The notes under the pieces: model-generated
Told to the model about the DNA's origin: nothing
The model's input: the letters and a program-made list of their open reading frames with translations, nothing else
Database searches by the model: none
Part shown: piece after piece, positions 43,870-51,776 of the stretch
Layout: each line of letters starts with the position of its first letter
Numbering within the stretch: position 1 is the first letter of the stretch
Position numbers and translations under genes: made by a program
NCBI GenBank assembly: GCA_903837355.1
Contig: CAILUI010000240.1
Location: 37,002-101,001 of the forward strand
Reading direction: 5' to 3'
Origin: an uncultured Victivallales bacterium
GTDB lineage: Bacteria > Verrucomicrobiota > Lentisphaeria > Oligosphaerales > JAFGRS01
Length of the DNA stretch: 64,000 nt

Positions 43870-46398
43870 TCACCTGTCCACAGCTTGCCCTTTCCTTCTC
43901 AGCAAGGGGGCCACAAGCTCCCGGATCTCGAGGGGAAGCTCGAAGAGTGGGCGGTCGGATCCTGTCTTGATCGCTCGAACCGCGCAGTCCAGGCTCCGCA
44001 GCGCGATCTCCAGCTCGTCAATCCCTCGGCCTGCCTCTTGCCATGCATCGTTCCAGGCATCCAGTTGGGTCGGCGAGAAGTCCCCTTCGTCGAGGAAGGC
44101 GATGGCACGCGTCAAGCCATTGCCGAGCTTCGCACCCGCCCCGTGGCTTTGGTAGATCGGCACGAGGTCGGACACATAGTCCGCCCATTCCCGGTGGCCT
44201 TTCCGGAGAACGACCTTCAGCACGTCATGTGGCGTTCCACCATAGTACTCGGCAGCGGGATCCCCTTCATCGAAGGCGCGGCTCAGAGCGGCCATCGCGT
44301 CCGTCCGGGACGCAAGCGGGATCATCGCCTCGGGCAGGAAGAATGCGGCCCTCCGCCGGGCAGTTGCGGGGAAGTCTGTGTTCCCGATAAGAGCGATGTA
44401 GTCCGCCCGTGACCGCTCGTAGTCCTCTCTCTCCCAATGCGTGGTGCCGCGACTGTCCAGCGCCATGGCGCGTACTTCGGCCGGCGCGTCGGGCATCTCG
44501 ACGACGGCCGTGAAGTCGGCCAGCGTCAGCTCGGTCCGCCCCTGTTGGTGGTATGCAGAGCCACGACTGCCCAGCGCTCTGGCGCGTTGGTCGGCCGGTG
44601 CGTCGGGCATCTCGACGACGGCGGTGTAGTCGGCGATTTCCAGTTCGACGTGCCCCTGTTGGCGGTATGCAGAGCCACGACTGCCCAGCGCTCTGGCGCG
44701 TTGGTCGGCCGGTGCGTCGGGCATCTCGACGACGGCGGTGTAGTCGGCGATCTCCAGTTCGACGTGCCCCTGCTGGCGGTGTGTCAGGCCGCGAATGATC
44801 AGCGCTCTGGCGCGTTGCTCGGCCGGTGCGTTGGGCATCTTGACGGCGGCGGTGTAGTCGGCCAGCTCGAGCTCGACTTGTCCCTCTTGGCCGTATGTCA
44901 GACCGCGATTGACCAGCGCCCTGGCGCGTACGTCGGCGGGTGTGTCCGCCAGCCCGATCAAGTCCGTCAGGGTGGATAGCGCGGCCTCATGATCGCCTGC
45001 CAGATGCTCGATCTCAGCTTTCTTGAAGAGGCCCCGAACACGGTCCGTACAAACCAGTTCTCCCGCCATGGCCATGGCTTCACCGAAACGCTTGCTGTCA
45101 AGCCGGTTCTGTATCTCACGCTCAAGCTCTTGTCGGATCTCCTTCTCGAATCCGTTGCCGAGCTTGATGGCATAGGCTCGGTACTGGTCGCCTCGCGTTT
45201 CGAGGGCTGACGCCTGCTTCACGGTCTGAAGCGTGTCCAAGGGGAACCAGGCACGCAGGAACATAGCGATGAGACGCAGCGGGCGGCCACGCTGGTTCTT
45301 AACCTCCAGGCAGAGGCGCATGAGGGGTTCGGCCATCTCGTAGTAGGACTCTTTGCCGCGCCTCTCCGTCTTGACGTAGCACTTCTGCTTCAATTCACCC
45401 AACTGCTTCGAGCAGCTCCGTTCCGGTATGAACGTGGTCTCCGCAAGCGCTTTCACGGTCAAGGCCCCATCGGCGTTGCACAGGCTTTGCACAATGCGTG
45501 CCTGTTGGGGGGAAAGGGACCGTATGCGCTCCTGGAAGTAGGGGGTCAGTTCTTCGGCCAGTTGCTCGAAAGCGGAGACGAGATCGTCGAGAGAGTCCCG
45601 GGTCAGGAACTCCGAGAGCAGGATGTACAGGCGGTGGTTGCCGCCCGCCAGATGCCGCAGGGCGCGAACCCGGTAGCGCCCCTCGTTGCTGCCCAGGAAC
45701 GCCACTAGGTCGCGGTTCCCATGCTCGGTCGCCACCTTGGCGATGAGCTTCAATGCATGGTCCACCGAAAGCGGTTCGAGATGATGGATGTCGAAAAAGC
45801 CGAAGAACGCCTCATCCCGGGAGAGCCCGGCGAACAACTGCTGCGCTGTGCTCAGCGTGGAGATCCGGCTGGTCTCCTGCAGGAAGGCCCGCCACTTCCG
45901 CTGCCCCATCTCACCCAACCCCTGAAAGGCACGATCAAGGTTCTCCATCATGATCAACAGGTTGCGCCCATCGAGGCTCTCCATGGTGCGTTTGAGAATG
46001 GCTTCCGCCGCATCGTCGGGGGGCAAAGCCTGCACTCGCGACCGGAAATCAACGCCGAACTCGTCCGGGTACTCGCTCGCCAACTGACTCGCCACCTCCA
46101 GCGCCAGATCGATCAAGCCCGTGATGACCGTGTCTTCCCCCAACCAGGCAACGCGCATATGCTCAGTCAGCGTGCGGTTCCGGGCCAGGCGGAAGTGGGC
46201 GAGGGTGAGAAGATGGGTTTTGCCACTGCCCCGTGGTCCGATCAGCAGGATGTGGTGCCGGTCGCCCGAGGACATGCCGCGTTCGAGCCGCTGCACCAGC
46301 GTGTCGAGCAGCTTCTCCCGCTGGACGAAGATGCGCTCGAGGACCTCGGGGTCCGTGTTGCTCGGTGTATAGGAGGAGATCAACGGCTTCGGTTTCAT
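43870..46398 (-). CDS. STAND/ORC-like P-loop ATPase with C-terminal 38-residue TPR-type repeats
   Basis: 842 aa. ATG 46398 overlaps the stop of the upstream ATPase by four bases. The N-terminal AAA-like ATPase has Walker A GPRGSGKT at 54-61 and Walker B around IMMENLDRAF (~148). A winged-helix region follows at ~305-365 (QARIVQSLCNADGALTVKAL, SCSKQLGELKQKCYVKTERR). From ~480 the protein is TPR-like: at least five 38-residue units of the form RARALxxRGxxYxxxGxxEL-x2-ADYTAVVEMPDAPADQ, two of them nearly identical even at DNA level. The C-terminal ~150 residues are helical with no recognised domain. The architecture (ATPase, wHTH, repeats) fits STAND signal-transduction NTPases used in defence or regulation. 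Lower G+C than flanking genes suggests acquisition. Confidence 0.78.
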   Translation of the reverse strand: MKPKPLISSYTPSNTDPEVLERIFVQREKLLDTLVQRLERGMSSGDRHHILLIGPRGSGKTHLLTLAHFRLARNRTLTEHMRVAWLGEDTVITGLIDLALEVASQLASEYPDEFGVDFRSRVQALPPDDAAEAILKRTMESLDGRNLLIMMENLDRAFQGLGEMGQRKWRAFLQETSRISTLSTAQQLFAGLSRDEAFFGFFDIHHLEPLSVDHALKLIAKVATEHGNRDLVAFLGSNEGRYRVRALRHLAGGNHRLYILLSEFLTRDSLDDLVSAFEQLAEELTPYFQERIRSLSPQQARIVQSLCNADGALTVKALAETTFIPERSCSKQLGELKQKCYVKTERRGKESYYEMAEPLMRLCLEVKNQRGRPLRLIAMFLRAWFPLDTLQTVKQASALETRGDQYRAYAIKLGNGFEKEIRQELEREIQNRLDSKRFGEAMAMAGELVCTDRVRGLFKKAEIEHLAGDHEAALSTLTDLIGLADTPADVRARALVNRGLTYGQEGQVELELADYTAAVKMPNAPAEQRARALIIRGLTHRQQGHVELEIADYTAVVEMPDAPADQRARALGSRGSAYRQQGHVELEIADYTAVVEMPDAPADQRARALGSRGSAYHQQGRTELTLADFTAVVEMPDAPAEVRAMALDSRGTTHWEREDYERSRADYIALIGNTDFPATARRRAAFFLPEAMIPLASRTDAMAALSRAFDEGDPAAEYYGGTPHDVLKVVLRKGHREWADYVSDLVPIYQSHGAGAKLGNGLTRAIAFLDEGDFSPTQLDAWNDAWQEAGRGIDELEIALRSLDCAVRAIKTGSDRPLFELPLEIRELVAPLLRRKGQAVDR
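44442..44900. repeat. 114-bp tandem repeats within the TPR-ATPase gene
   Basis: The period is 114 bp (38 codons). Units starting at 44556 and 44670 are identical at almost every base, differing only at a few silent or near-silent positions. Units on either side keep the same frame but diverge more. The pattern indicates recent unit duplication or gene conversion in the sensor region. Confidence 0.75.
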
Positions 46399-47600
46399 CT
46401 GGCCAGCCCCCGCGCAAGCACCCACCACTTCCGGATCAGCGGGAAGCGGAACGAGTACCGTTTCTGATCATCGCAGATGAGGTAGTGATCCTGGGACAGC
46501 TTGCGCAGCAACCCGATGACCACGTTTCGGTCTTCCACCGGCCACGACGCCTTGACCGCCGCATGAACCTCGTCGATGCTCTGGGCCGCCTCACGGGTCG
46601 CCACTACGTCCAGTACGGTCATCACGATCTCTGCTCGGGTGAGCACGCGTCGGTCCCCCAGGTCGAGGTTGCCAGGGTAGTAGATGCGTATCCGCGTCCG
46701 GAAATGCTCCATCTCCCAAGGATCGTTGTCGTCCGTCAGGTGCCGCGCGACTCGCTGCCGTACGGTCTCGGGTGTGACCGTGGATTCCTCGTAGAGATGC
46801 GTCACCAGCCGCTCGATGTAGAAGGGCACTCGGTCCGTCAACGCGACGAGCGCCGCGGCGACGTCTTCAACCGAACTGCACCTGATCTTCTCTTCAGCGA
46901 GCAAGCGCTTCGCCAGATCCTGCGCGTCGGCGGGTGCAAGGGGACCAATCTCAACCGTCTCCATCTCGTTTGTGGGCTGGCTCGCGTACTCGTCGCCGCG
47001 CAGGGAATCAATGACGTGATGGAGGCCGATGGACCCGGTGTAGACCATTCTCAGGTTGCCGTGCTCCAGACGCATGGCACGCAACGAGTCCAGGATGGCC
47101 AGAGCCGCGTTCTCGTTACTGCCTTGGTCCCTTTCCCTGACCATGATCTTCTGCAGCATGTACGGCAGTTCATCGAACAGGAATAGCAGGGTGGATTCTG
47201 AGTGATTCCCGCAAATGCAGGCAATGGTCTTCTCCAGAGCGGGTTGCCATCCCTTCTTGCCGCACTCCGGGAGCTTGACCACCCCACCGAGCTCTGTGCC
47301 GCCAACCGCCGCCATTAGGGACTTGAACCCGTCCTTGGCACGCTCTGTCGTGGGGAGCAGCTCGCGCACCTCGCCAAGCATGACCTCGACAAAGCGGAGC
47401 GGCGAGTCAACTTTCTCAAGGTCGAGGTACCGAACGATGATGCCGGCCGGCGCCTCTGCCTGCATCTTCCGCATAACGGTGGTCTTGCCAATGCGGCGCT
47501 CAGCCGTGAAGACGACCGAGTAGCGCTTCAGCAGTCGCCAGATCGTGGCAATCAGTTCGTCCCGCCCCACCACATTCTCGGGTGCCCGTTGAGTAGCCAT
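46395..47600 (-). CDS. AAA/ATPase_2-type P-loop ATPase, partner of the TPR-ATPase
   Basis: 401 aa. ATG 47600 (GAGG six bases upstream) is preferred to an in-frame ATG at 47627. NVVGRDELIATIWRLLKRYS is the usual opening of prokaryotic ATPase_2/ORC-like proteins. Walker A is AERRIGKTT at 33-41 (first Gly replaced by Ala, common in this group); Walker B is TLLFLFDELPYML (~140). Sensor-1-like MVYTGSIGLHHVI follows. The C-terminal ~120 residues include a winged-helix-like part (RAEIVMTVLDVVATREAAQS, VIGLLRKLSQDHYLICDD). It ends in ATGA overlap with the next ATPase, so the two are made together. Driven by a TTGACA promoter. No nuclease or protease domain is visible in either protein. Confidence 0.78.
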   Translation of the reverse strand: MATQRAPENVVGRDELIATIWRLLKRYSVVFTAERRIGKTTVMRKMQAEAPAGIIVRYLDLEKVDSPLRFVEVMLGEVRELLPTTERAKDGFKSLMAAVGGTELGGVVKLPECGKKGWQPALEKTIACICGNHSESTLLFLFDELPYMLQKIMVRERDQGSNENAALAILDSLRAMRLEHGNLRMVYTGSIGLHHVIDSLRGDEYASQPTNEMETVEIGPLAPADAQDLAKRLLAEEKIRCSSVEDVAAALVALTDRVPFYIERLVTHLYEESTVTPETVRQRVARHLTDDNDPWEMEHFRTRIRIYYPGNLDLGDRRVLTRAEIVMTVLDVVATREAAQSIDEVHAAVKASWPVEDRNVVIGLLRKLSQDHYLICDDQKRYSFRFPLIRKWWVLARGLAR

Positions 47601-47631
47601 TGCGTTCCTCGTTGTGTTGTACGACATATCT

Positions 47632-47659
47632 ATCGTACGTCAGTTGCGTCGTATGTCAA
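47632..47659 (-). promoter_or_regulatory. Promoter of the two-ATPase operon with overlapping repeats
   Basis: Consensus -35 TTGACA (47659-47654), 16-bp spacer, -10 TACGAT (47637-47632). The forward strand carries CGTACGTC (from 47635) and CGTATGTC (from 47650) as spaced direct repeats, and GACATA/TATGTC as an inverted pair, so a DNA-binding regulator probably acts here. Confidence 0.6.
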
Positions 47660-47710
47660 GAGGGAAATCACAGAAAGTGGGGTGACGAGCGCGCGGGACC
47701 GTAGCGCCGC

Positions 47711-48000
47711 GTGCCCCCGGGCGTCCCGTATCGGCCGGGCGCGGCGCGTGAAGGCACGCGTCGGAAACTGGTGAATGGCGCAAAGGCGCAGGAGAAGGCG
47801 ATTCCGTACTGCGTGGGCTGGGTACAGCGCTTCATTGCCAGTCACCCGGGGCGTCGGCGGCGGGATTTGGGGCGGGGCGAGATCGAGGCGTTTCTAGCCG
47901 AGGTGGCGCGGCATCCGGGCATGTCGAACTGGCAGGTTCAGCAGGGTCGTGATGCATTGGAGCTATACTACGAGCAATTCCGCGGCATCGCCTTGGCGCC
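47711..48000 (+). pseudogene. Truncated tyrosine-recombinase (integrase) N-terminal domain
   Basis: The translated frame contains AQEKAIPYCVGWVQRFIASH, LGRGEIEAFLAEVARHPGMS and VQQGRDALELYYEQF. This is the SAM-like core-binding domain that starts phage-type integrases; related enzymes read Y-V-x-W-I-x-RFI, EIEAFLTHLA and ALNALLFLY. No catalytic domain (R-H-x-x-R, Tyr) follows: the sequence turns into low-complexity Pro/Ser/Arg text and later, by chance in the same frame, the SDR gene. It marks a degraded mobile-element end next to the ATPase pair and HipBA. Confidence 0.6.
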
Positions 48001-48299
48001 ACGACCCGACGGGTCTGAGTCGGCCAGATCCTCATCTCCGGCATCTCCCAGGCCGAACCGCGAACCCCCAGACGAACGCCCAACCCCGAAGCTCGCTTCC
48101 CGCCCCCCGCCCCGAGTTCGCCGCGGGGAAGCGACCCTGCGGGGGCTGTGTCGGCGGCCGATGTGGCGACCGTGCGCGAAAGGAACGCGGGCTATGATAC
48201 GGTGGTGCGGGAGGATGTCAAGGGTCCGTCGGTATGGGTCAGGGCTGTTTCGTTATCTCGACTCGCAGCGTGCGGTGTCGCGCGGCGGCAGCCTGGACC

Positions 48300-48379
48300 T
48301 GGAAAGGGCTGAAGCCCTCACTACGAGCCTTGCGCGCGCACCGTCTCAGGCTCGTAGTGAGGCCTGCAGGCCTTTTCCA
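48300..48379. repeat. Long imperfect palindrome (REP-like)
   Basis: The left arm 48300-48330 and right arm 48348-48379 are inverted copies. The inner 15 bp (CCTCACTACGAGCCT / AGGCTCGTAGTGAGG) are perfect and the outer parts (TGGAAA near the ends) nearly so, with a 17-base loop. It lies in the non-coding stretch 48001-48556 before the SDR gene, in which I see nothing else beyond the SDR ribosome site. Confidence 0.65.
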
Positions 48380-48556
48380 CCAATGGGGCCATTGGGGCCG
48401 GGCGCAGACGCGACCGAGCCGAGAATGAAACAGCCCTGCCGCGCGCGCGCCCCTCATTGGCATTTGGGGGCAGCGGGCGATATTAGCCGGGTCAGGCGGA
48501 AGCATCCGAACCGGCGCCCGGCGACTGCGGCCAGAGGCCACACGGAGGAGCGGAAG

Positions 48557-49414
48557 ATGGCAGTGCCCTTCAAGATCGATCTGCGCACCAAGACGGCCGT
48601 GATCACGGGCGGTGGCGGTGTGCTCTGCGGCTGCATGGCCATGGCCCTGGCCGAATGCGGCGCGCAGGTGGCCATCCTCGACCTGCGCAAAGAGGCCGCC
48701 GACAAGGTGGCGGACCAGGTCAAGGCTGCTGGCGGTCAGGCCATCGGCGTCGCCTGCAACGTGCTCGACCGCGCCAGTCTCGAGGCCGCCCGCGAGACCA
48801 TTCGCACCGCCTTCGGCCCGTGTGACATCCTGATCAACGGTGCCGGCGGCAACCACCCGATGGGAACCACCTCGAAGGAGCGCCTCTACAAAGAGGACCT
48901 GGACAAGGTGCAGGAAGGGTTCAAGACCTTCTACGACCTCGACCCCAAGGGCATCGAGTTCGTGTTCGGCCTGAACTTCCTGGGCACGCTGGTGCCGACC
49001 CAGGTCTTCACCAAGGACATGGCCCGGGCGGGCAAGGGCACCGTCATCAACATCTCGAGCATGAACGCCTTCAAGCCCCTGACCAAGATCCCGGCCTACA
49101 GCGCCGCCAAGGCCGCTGTCAGCAACTTCACCCAGTGGTTGGCGGTGCACATGAGCACCGTCGGCATCCGCGTCAACGCCATCGCGCCGGGCTTCTTCCT
49201 GACCGACCAGAACCGCGGCCTGCTGACCCAGCCCGACGGCTCCATGACCGAGCGCGGCAAGACCATCATCGGGCATACGCCGATGGGCCGTTACGGCAAG
49301 CCCGAGGACCTGGTCGGCGCCCTGCTCTGGCTGTGCAGCGACGAGGGCGCGGCGTTTGTCACCGGTACGGTCGTGGCCATCGACGGCGGCTTCAGCGCCT
49401 TCAGCGGGGTCTGA
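48557..49414 (+). CDS. SDR-family sugar-acid oxidoreductase (D-mannonate oxidoreductase-like)
   Basis: 285 aa. ATG 48557 has GGAGGAG six bases upstream, although the frame is open far upstream. Rossmann motif TGGGGVLCG at ~17-25, NGAGGNHPMGTTS (the SDR NAG region in the form typical of the fructuronate/mannonate SDR group), NISSMNAF, and catalytic Y181-x3-K185 in YSAAK; the C-terminus is VTGTVVAIDGGFSAF. Family knowledge: these SDRs interconvert D-fructuronate and D-mannonate in uronate catabolism. With pectin-type enzymes at the start of the window this fits uronic-acid use (inference). An HpaI-type aldolase follows on the same strand after 108 bp. Confidence 0.83.
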   Translation: MAVPFKIDLRTKTAVITGGGGVLCGCMAMALAECGAQVAILDLRKEAADKVADQVKAAGGQAIGVACNVLDRASLEAARETIRTAFGPCDILINGAGGNHPMGTTSKERLYKEDLDKVQEGFKTFYDLDPKGIEFVFGLNFLGTLVPTQVFTKDMARAGKGTVINISSMNAFKPLTKIPAYSAAKAAVSNFTQWLAVHMSTVGIRVNAIAPGFFLTDQNRGLLTQPDGSMTERGKTIIGHTPMGRYGKPEDLVGALLWLCSDEGAAFVTGTVVAIDGGFSAFSGV

Positions 49415-49476
49415 GACGCCACCGGGGATGGACGCTGCAGGAGGACGACGAAGAGCGCAGGCAGGGCGGGAATGCC

Positions 49477-49501
49477 CACGAATCACACGAAGAACACGAA
49501 T
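49477..49501. repeat. Short CACGAA-type repeat
   Basis: Three imperfect units of CACGAA (49477, 49485 and 49495 region) lie in the gap between the SDR and aldolase genes. Similar ACGAA/CACGAA runs are common dispersed repeats in planctomycete-like genomes; no function is assigned. Confidence 0.35.
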
Positions 49502-49522
49502 GGGGATGGAAGGGAGCCGTCG

Positions 49523-50314
49523 ATGGGGTCCACATTGCTGCGGCCGAGCCGGATGCTCAGGAAATGGCGCGCTGGCAAGCCGGCCTTCTCCACGAAGACC
49601 AACTTCGGCGATCCGCGCCTGATCGAACTCATCGGTCTGATCGGCTTTGACTGCATCTGGCTGTGCATGGAGCACGTCCCCGCCGACTGGCTGACCATCG
49701 ATAACCAGATCCGGGCGGCCAAGTTGCACGGGATGGATGCACTGGTGCGGGTAGCAAAGGGCTGCTATTCTGACACCATCCGGCCGCTCGAAGCCGACGC
49801 GACCGGGGTCATGGTGCCGCACCTGATGAGTGCCGAGGAGGCACGGCAGGTCGTGCGTACGACGCGTTTCCAGCCCCTGGGCCGCCGGCCCGTCGACGGC
49901 GGCAACACCGATGGCGCCTTCTGCCTGCTGTCACCCGACGAGTACATGGCGGCCGCCAACCGCGAACGCTTCGTCATCTGCCAGATCGAGGATCCGGAGC
50001 CGATGGAGCAGATCGACGAGATCGCCGCCGTCGCGGGTATCGACATGCTCTTCTTCGGCCCCGGCGACTTCAGTCATGGCATCGGTAAACCGGGCCAGTA
50101 TGGCGCCCCGGAAGTGGTCGAGGCCCGCCGCCGCATGGTCGCCGCCTGCCAGCGCCATGGGCGCCTCGCCGGGACCGTTGCCAGCGTCGAGACCGTGCCC
50201 CAACTGCTGGCCGAGGGCTTCCTCTTCCTCAACGTCGGCAGCGACGTGGGGCTGCTGGGCAAAGGCTTCACCGACATCCACAATGCCTTGGTGCCATTCG
50301 GCATCGAGGAGTGA
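49523..50314 (+). CDS. HpcH/HpaI-family class II pyruvate aldolase
   Basis: 263 aa. ATG 49523 (GGGAG six bases upstream) is preferred to an upstream in-frame ATG at 49472, which lies in repeat sequence. Barrel motifs of the HpaI/RhmA/GarL family: FDCIWLCMEH with E50-H51, ALVRVAKG with R76 (pyruvate carboxylate), GVMVPHLMSAEEA, VICQIEDPE (metal Glu) and FFGPGDFSHGIG (metal Asp). These enzymes cleave 2-keto-3-deoxy acids to pyruvate plus an aldehyde. Paired with the SDR it could process a deoxy-sugar acid from uronate or rhamnose breakdown, for example 2-keto-3-deoxy-L-rhamnonate; the exact substrate is inference. Faces the next minus-strand gene tail to tail (6-bp gap). Confidence 0.85.
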   Translation: MGSTLLRPSRMLRKWRAGKPAFSTKTNFGDPRLIELIGLIGFDCIWLCMEHVPADWLTIDNQIRAAKLHGMDALVRVAKGCYSDTIRPLEADATGVMVPHLMSAEEARQVVRTTRFQPLGRRPVDGGNTDGAFCLLSPDEYMAAANRERFVICQIEDPEPMEQIDEIAAVAGIDMLFFGPGDFSHGIGKPGQYGAPEVVEARRRMVAACQRHGRLAGTVASVETVPQLLAEGFLFLNVGSDVGLLGKGFTDIHNALVPFGIEE

Positions 50315-50320
50315 GGCAGC

Positions 50321-51394
50321 TCAGCGCGAGCGGCTCCGCAGCAGCACAGCCAGGGTCCCGGCCAGGACCGCCGCCAGGGCTGCGCCGATCACGGCCAGAG
50401 CCCGAGAGGTGAGGGGCGGTGAGCGCGGGACGAGGGCCGCGGCCGGCGCGACGACGGGCTCCGGGGGCGGAGCGACCGTGCCCGCGGGGCTGGAAGCGCT
50501 CAGCCCGGTCAGGGGCGGCAGTTCGGTGAAACCCGAGTCGTCCGTGCCCGCAACCCGGCTCCAGTCGGCCCGCAACAGCAGGTCCACGCCCGGGTTCTGG
50601 GCCTTCACCTCGCACGAACACGCCCCGGTCAGAAAGGCGCAGGCCTCGGCCAGCACCTCGCGGTTGATCCCGGCCCCGGCGATGGCGTAGAGCAGTCGCC
50701 CGCGCCCGAACACGGGGAAGGCCAGCGGTTCGCGCAAGCCCGCCAGGTCCGCTTCGCTGGCCAGAAGCAGGGCCCGGAGAAACGCCTCGTCGGGATCCTC
50801 GCGCGACACCTCCAGAATGGGGAAGCGGAACGCTGCCGGGGCTCCCGCGGCGGCGCCTGGCGTGTCGTCGGCGACGGCTGGCGGCACCAGGGTGCGCGAC
50901 ACCTCGGCCAAGGCTGTCTGCAGCCGGGCGCGGGCGGCCGCGTCCACCGCCGTGTCGCCGCCCGGCAGGAAGAGGAAGACCGCGGCGGCCCCGCCCAGCA
51001 GTTCGGTCGCGAGTTGGGCGCGCACCGGCGAGTCTACGATCGCCCGCAACCGCTCTGCCGAGAGCGCTCCGGCCCACAACGGCGGCCGGTCGCTGGCGTG
51101 GTTGGGGAAGCGTAACGCCACCTGTGCCGTCAGGGCCGGAAGTGCGGCATCCGCGCGGAAGCGTAAGGCCGCATTGGCTTCGGTCCCGCCGACCGTGCTC
51201 CAGGTCAACGCACAGCTCTTCCGCAGTGCGTCCAGATCCCCGGCGTTGGCCGAAATCTGGACATCATAGGTGTCGGCCGGCCAGTTCGCGAGAGCATACT
51301 GGCACACCGGGGTCGAACACGCCAGCAGGCGCCCAGCGGCGACCAGCAGCACCGCCATCAGCCCGAGAACGGCCCGAGCAGGGAAGGTGTTCAT
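50321..51394 (-). CDS. Exported protein with C-terminal membrane anchor, unknown function
   Basis: 357 aa from ATG 51394; no strong ribosome site, but the signal peptide (AVLGLMAVLLVAAGRLLACS) fixes the start, and the open frame further upstream is a shadow. The mature N-terminus CSTPVCQYALANWPADTYDV resembles a recurrent opening of uncharacterised planctomycete exported proteins. Residues ~60-280 are alpha/beta with conserved Cys (CSTPVC, GACSCE). A Pro/Ala-rich linker precedes a membrane helix (~333-352, ALAVIGAALAAVLAGTLAVL) and RSRSR cytoplasmic end. A thiol-based or sensor role is possible but unsupported. Confidence 0.7.
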   Translation of the reverse strand: MNTFPARAVLGLMAVLLVAAGRLLACSTPVCQYALANWPADTYDVQISANAGDLDALRKSCALTWSTVGGTEANAALRFRADAALPALTAQVALRFPNHASDRPPLWAGALSAERLRAIVDSPVRAQLATELLGGAAAVFLFLPGGDTAVDAAARARLQTALAEVSRTLVPPAVADDTPGAAAGAPAAFRFPILEVSREDPDEAFLRALLLASEADLAGLREPLAFPVFGRGRLLYAIAGAGINREVLAEACAFLTGACSCEVKAQNPGVDLLLRADWSRVAGTDDSGFTELPPLTGLSASSPAGTVAPPPEPVVAPAAALVPRSPPLTSRALAVIGAALAAVLAGTLAVLLRSRSR

Positions 51395-51572
51395 GGGACG
51401 AATATAGCCGCCGCGCTGGGATGGGGCGAACGCTCTGCGAGGAGCCGGTAGGGCTGTCCCGTTCTGCGGCAGGGGCCGGTTGGCTGTCTGGGGGACACGC
51501 TCAAGCGTGCACTCTGAACCCGTAACCCCTGCAGTCTCGCCTCGCCATGTCCGGAGCGAGCCGGGGGCGGGG

Positions 51573-51683
51573 CTGGAGGGTGAACCTCCCCAGGTGCGGC
51601 GCGCGGCGGGGATGCGGTGAGCCGCTTCATCCCCACACGGCCGCGGGGCGCGGCCTCGGCTCAGCGGGCGCTTCGCCCTCCAG
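51573..51683. repeat. 111-bp structured inverted-repeat element, copy 2
   Basis: Same length and layout as the element at 13025-13135: outer arms CTGGAGGGTGAA and TTCGCCCTCCAG (one G-T pair), inner GCGGTGAGCCG and CGGCTCAGCGG, with a variable middle. It lies in the 51395-51776 gap between two minus-strand genes, where no coding sequence or terminator with a T-run was seen. Confidence 0.7.
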
Positions 51684-51776
51684 AACAACACAGGAACCGC
51701 GGAGTGCTTCCTTGGCGAAGCACAGGGGCGGTTGCACCGACCCGGCGCGCCGCCGTCTGACCCCCGCTGCCAGGGT

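Noticed and set aside
44442..44900. CRISPR-like array
   Set aside because: The repeat period is 114 bp, in frame, with no short spacers; it encodes protein repeats.
47711..49414. A single 567-aa integrase-SDR fusion protein
   Set aside because: The SDR has its own strong GGAGGAG site and typical N-terminus; the intervening ~180 codons are low complexity and contain a DNA palindrome. The continuous frame is chance.
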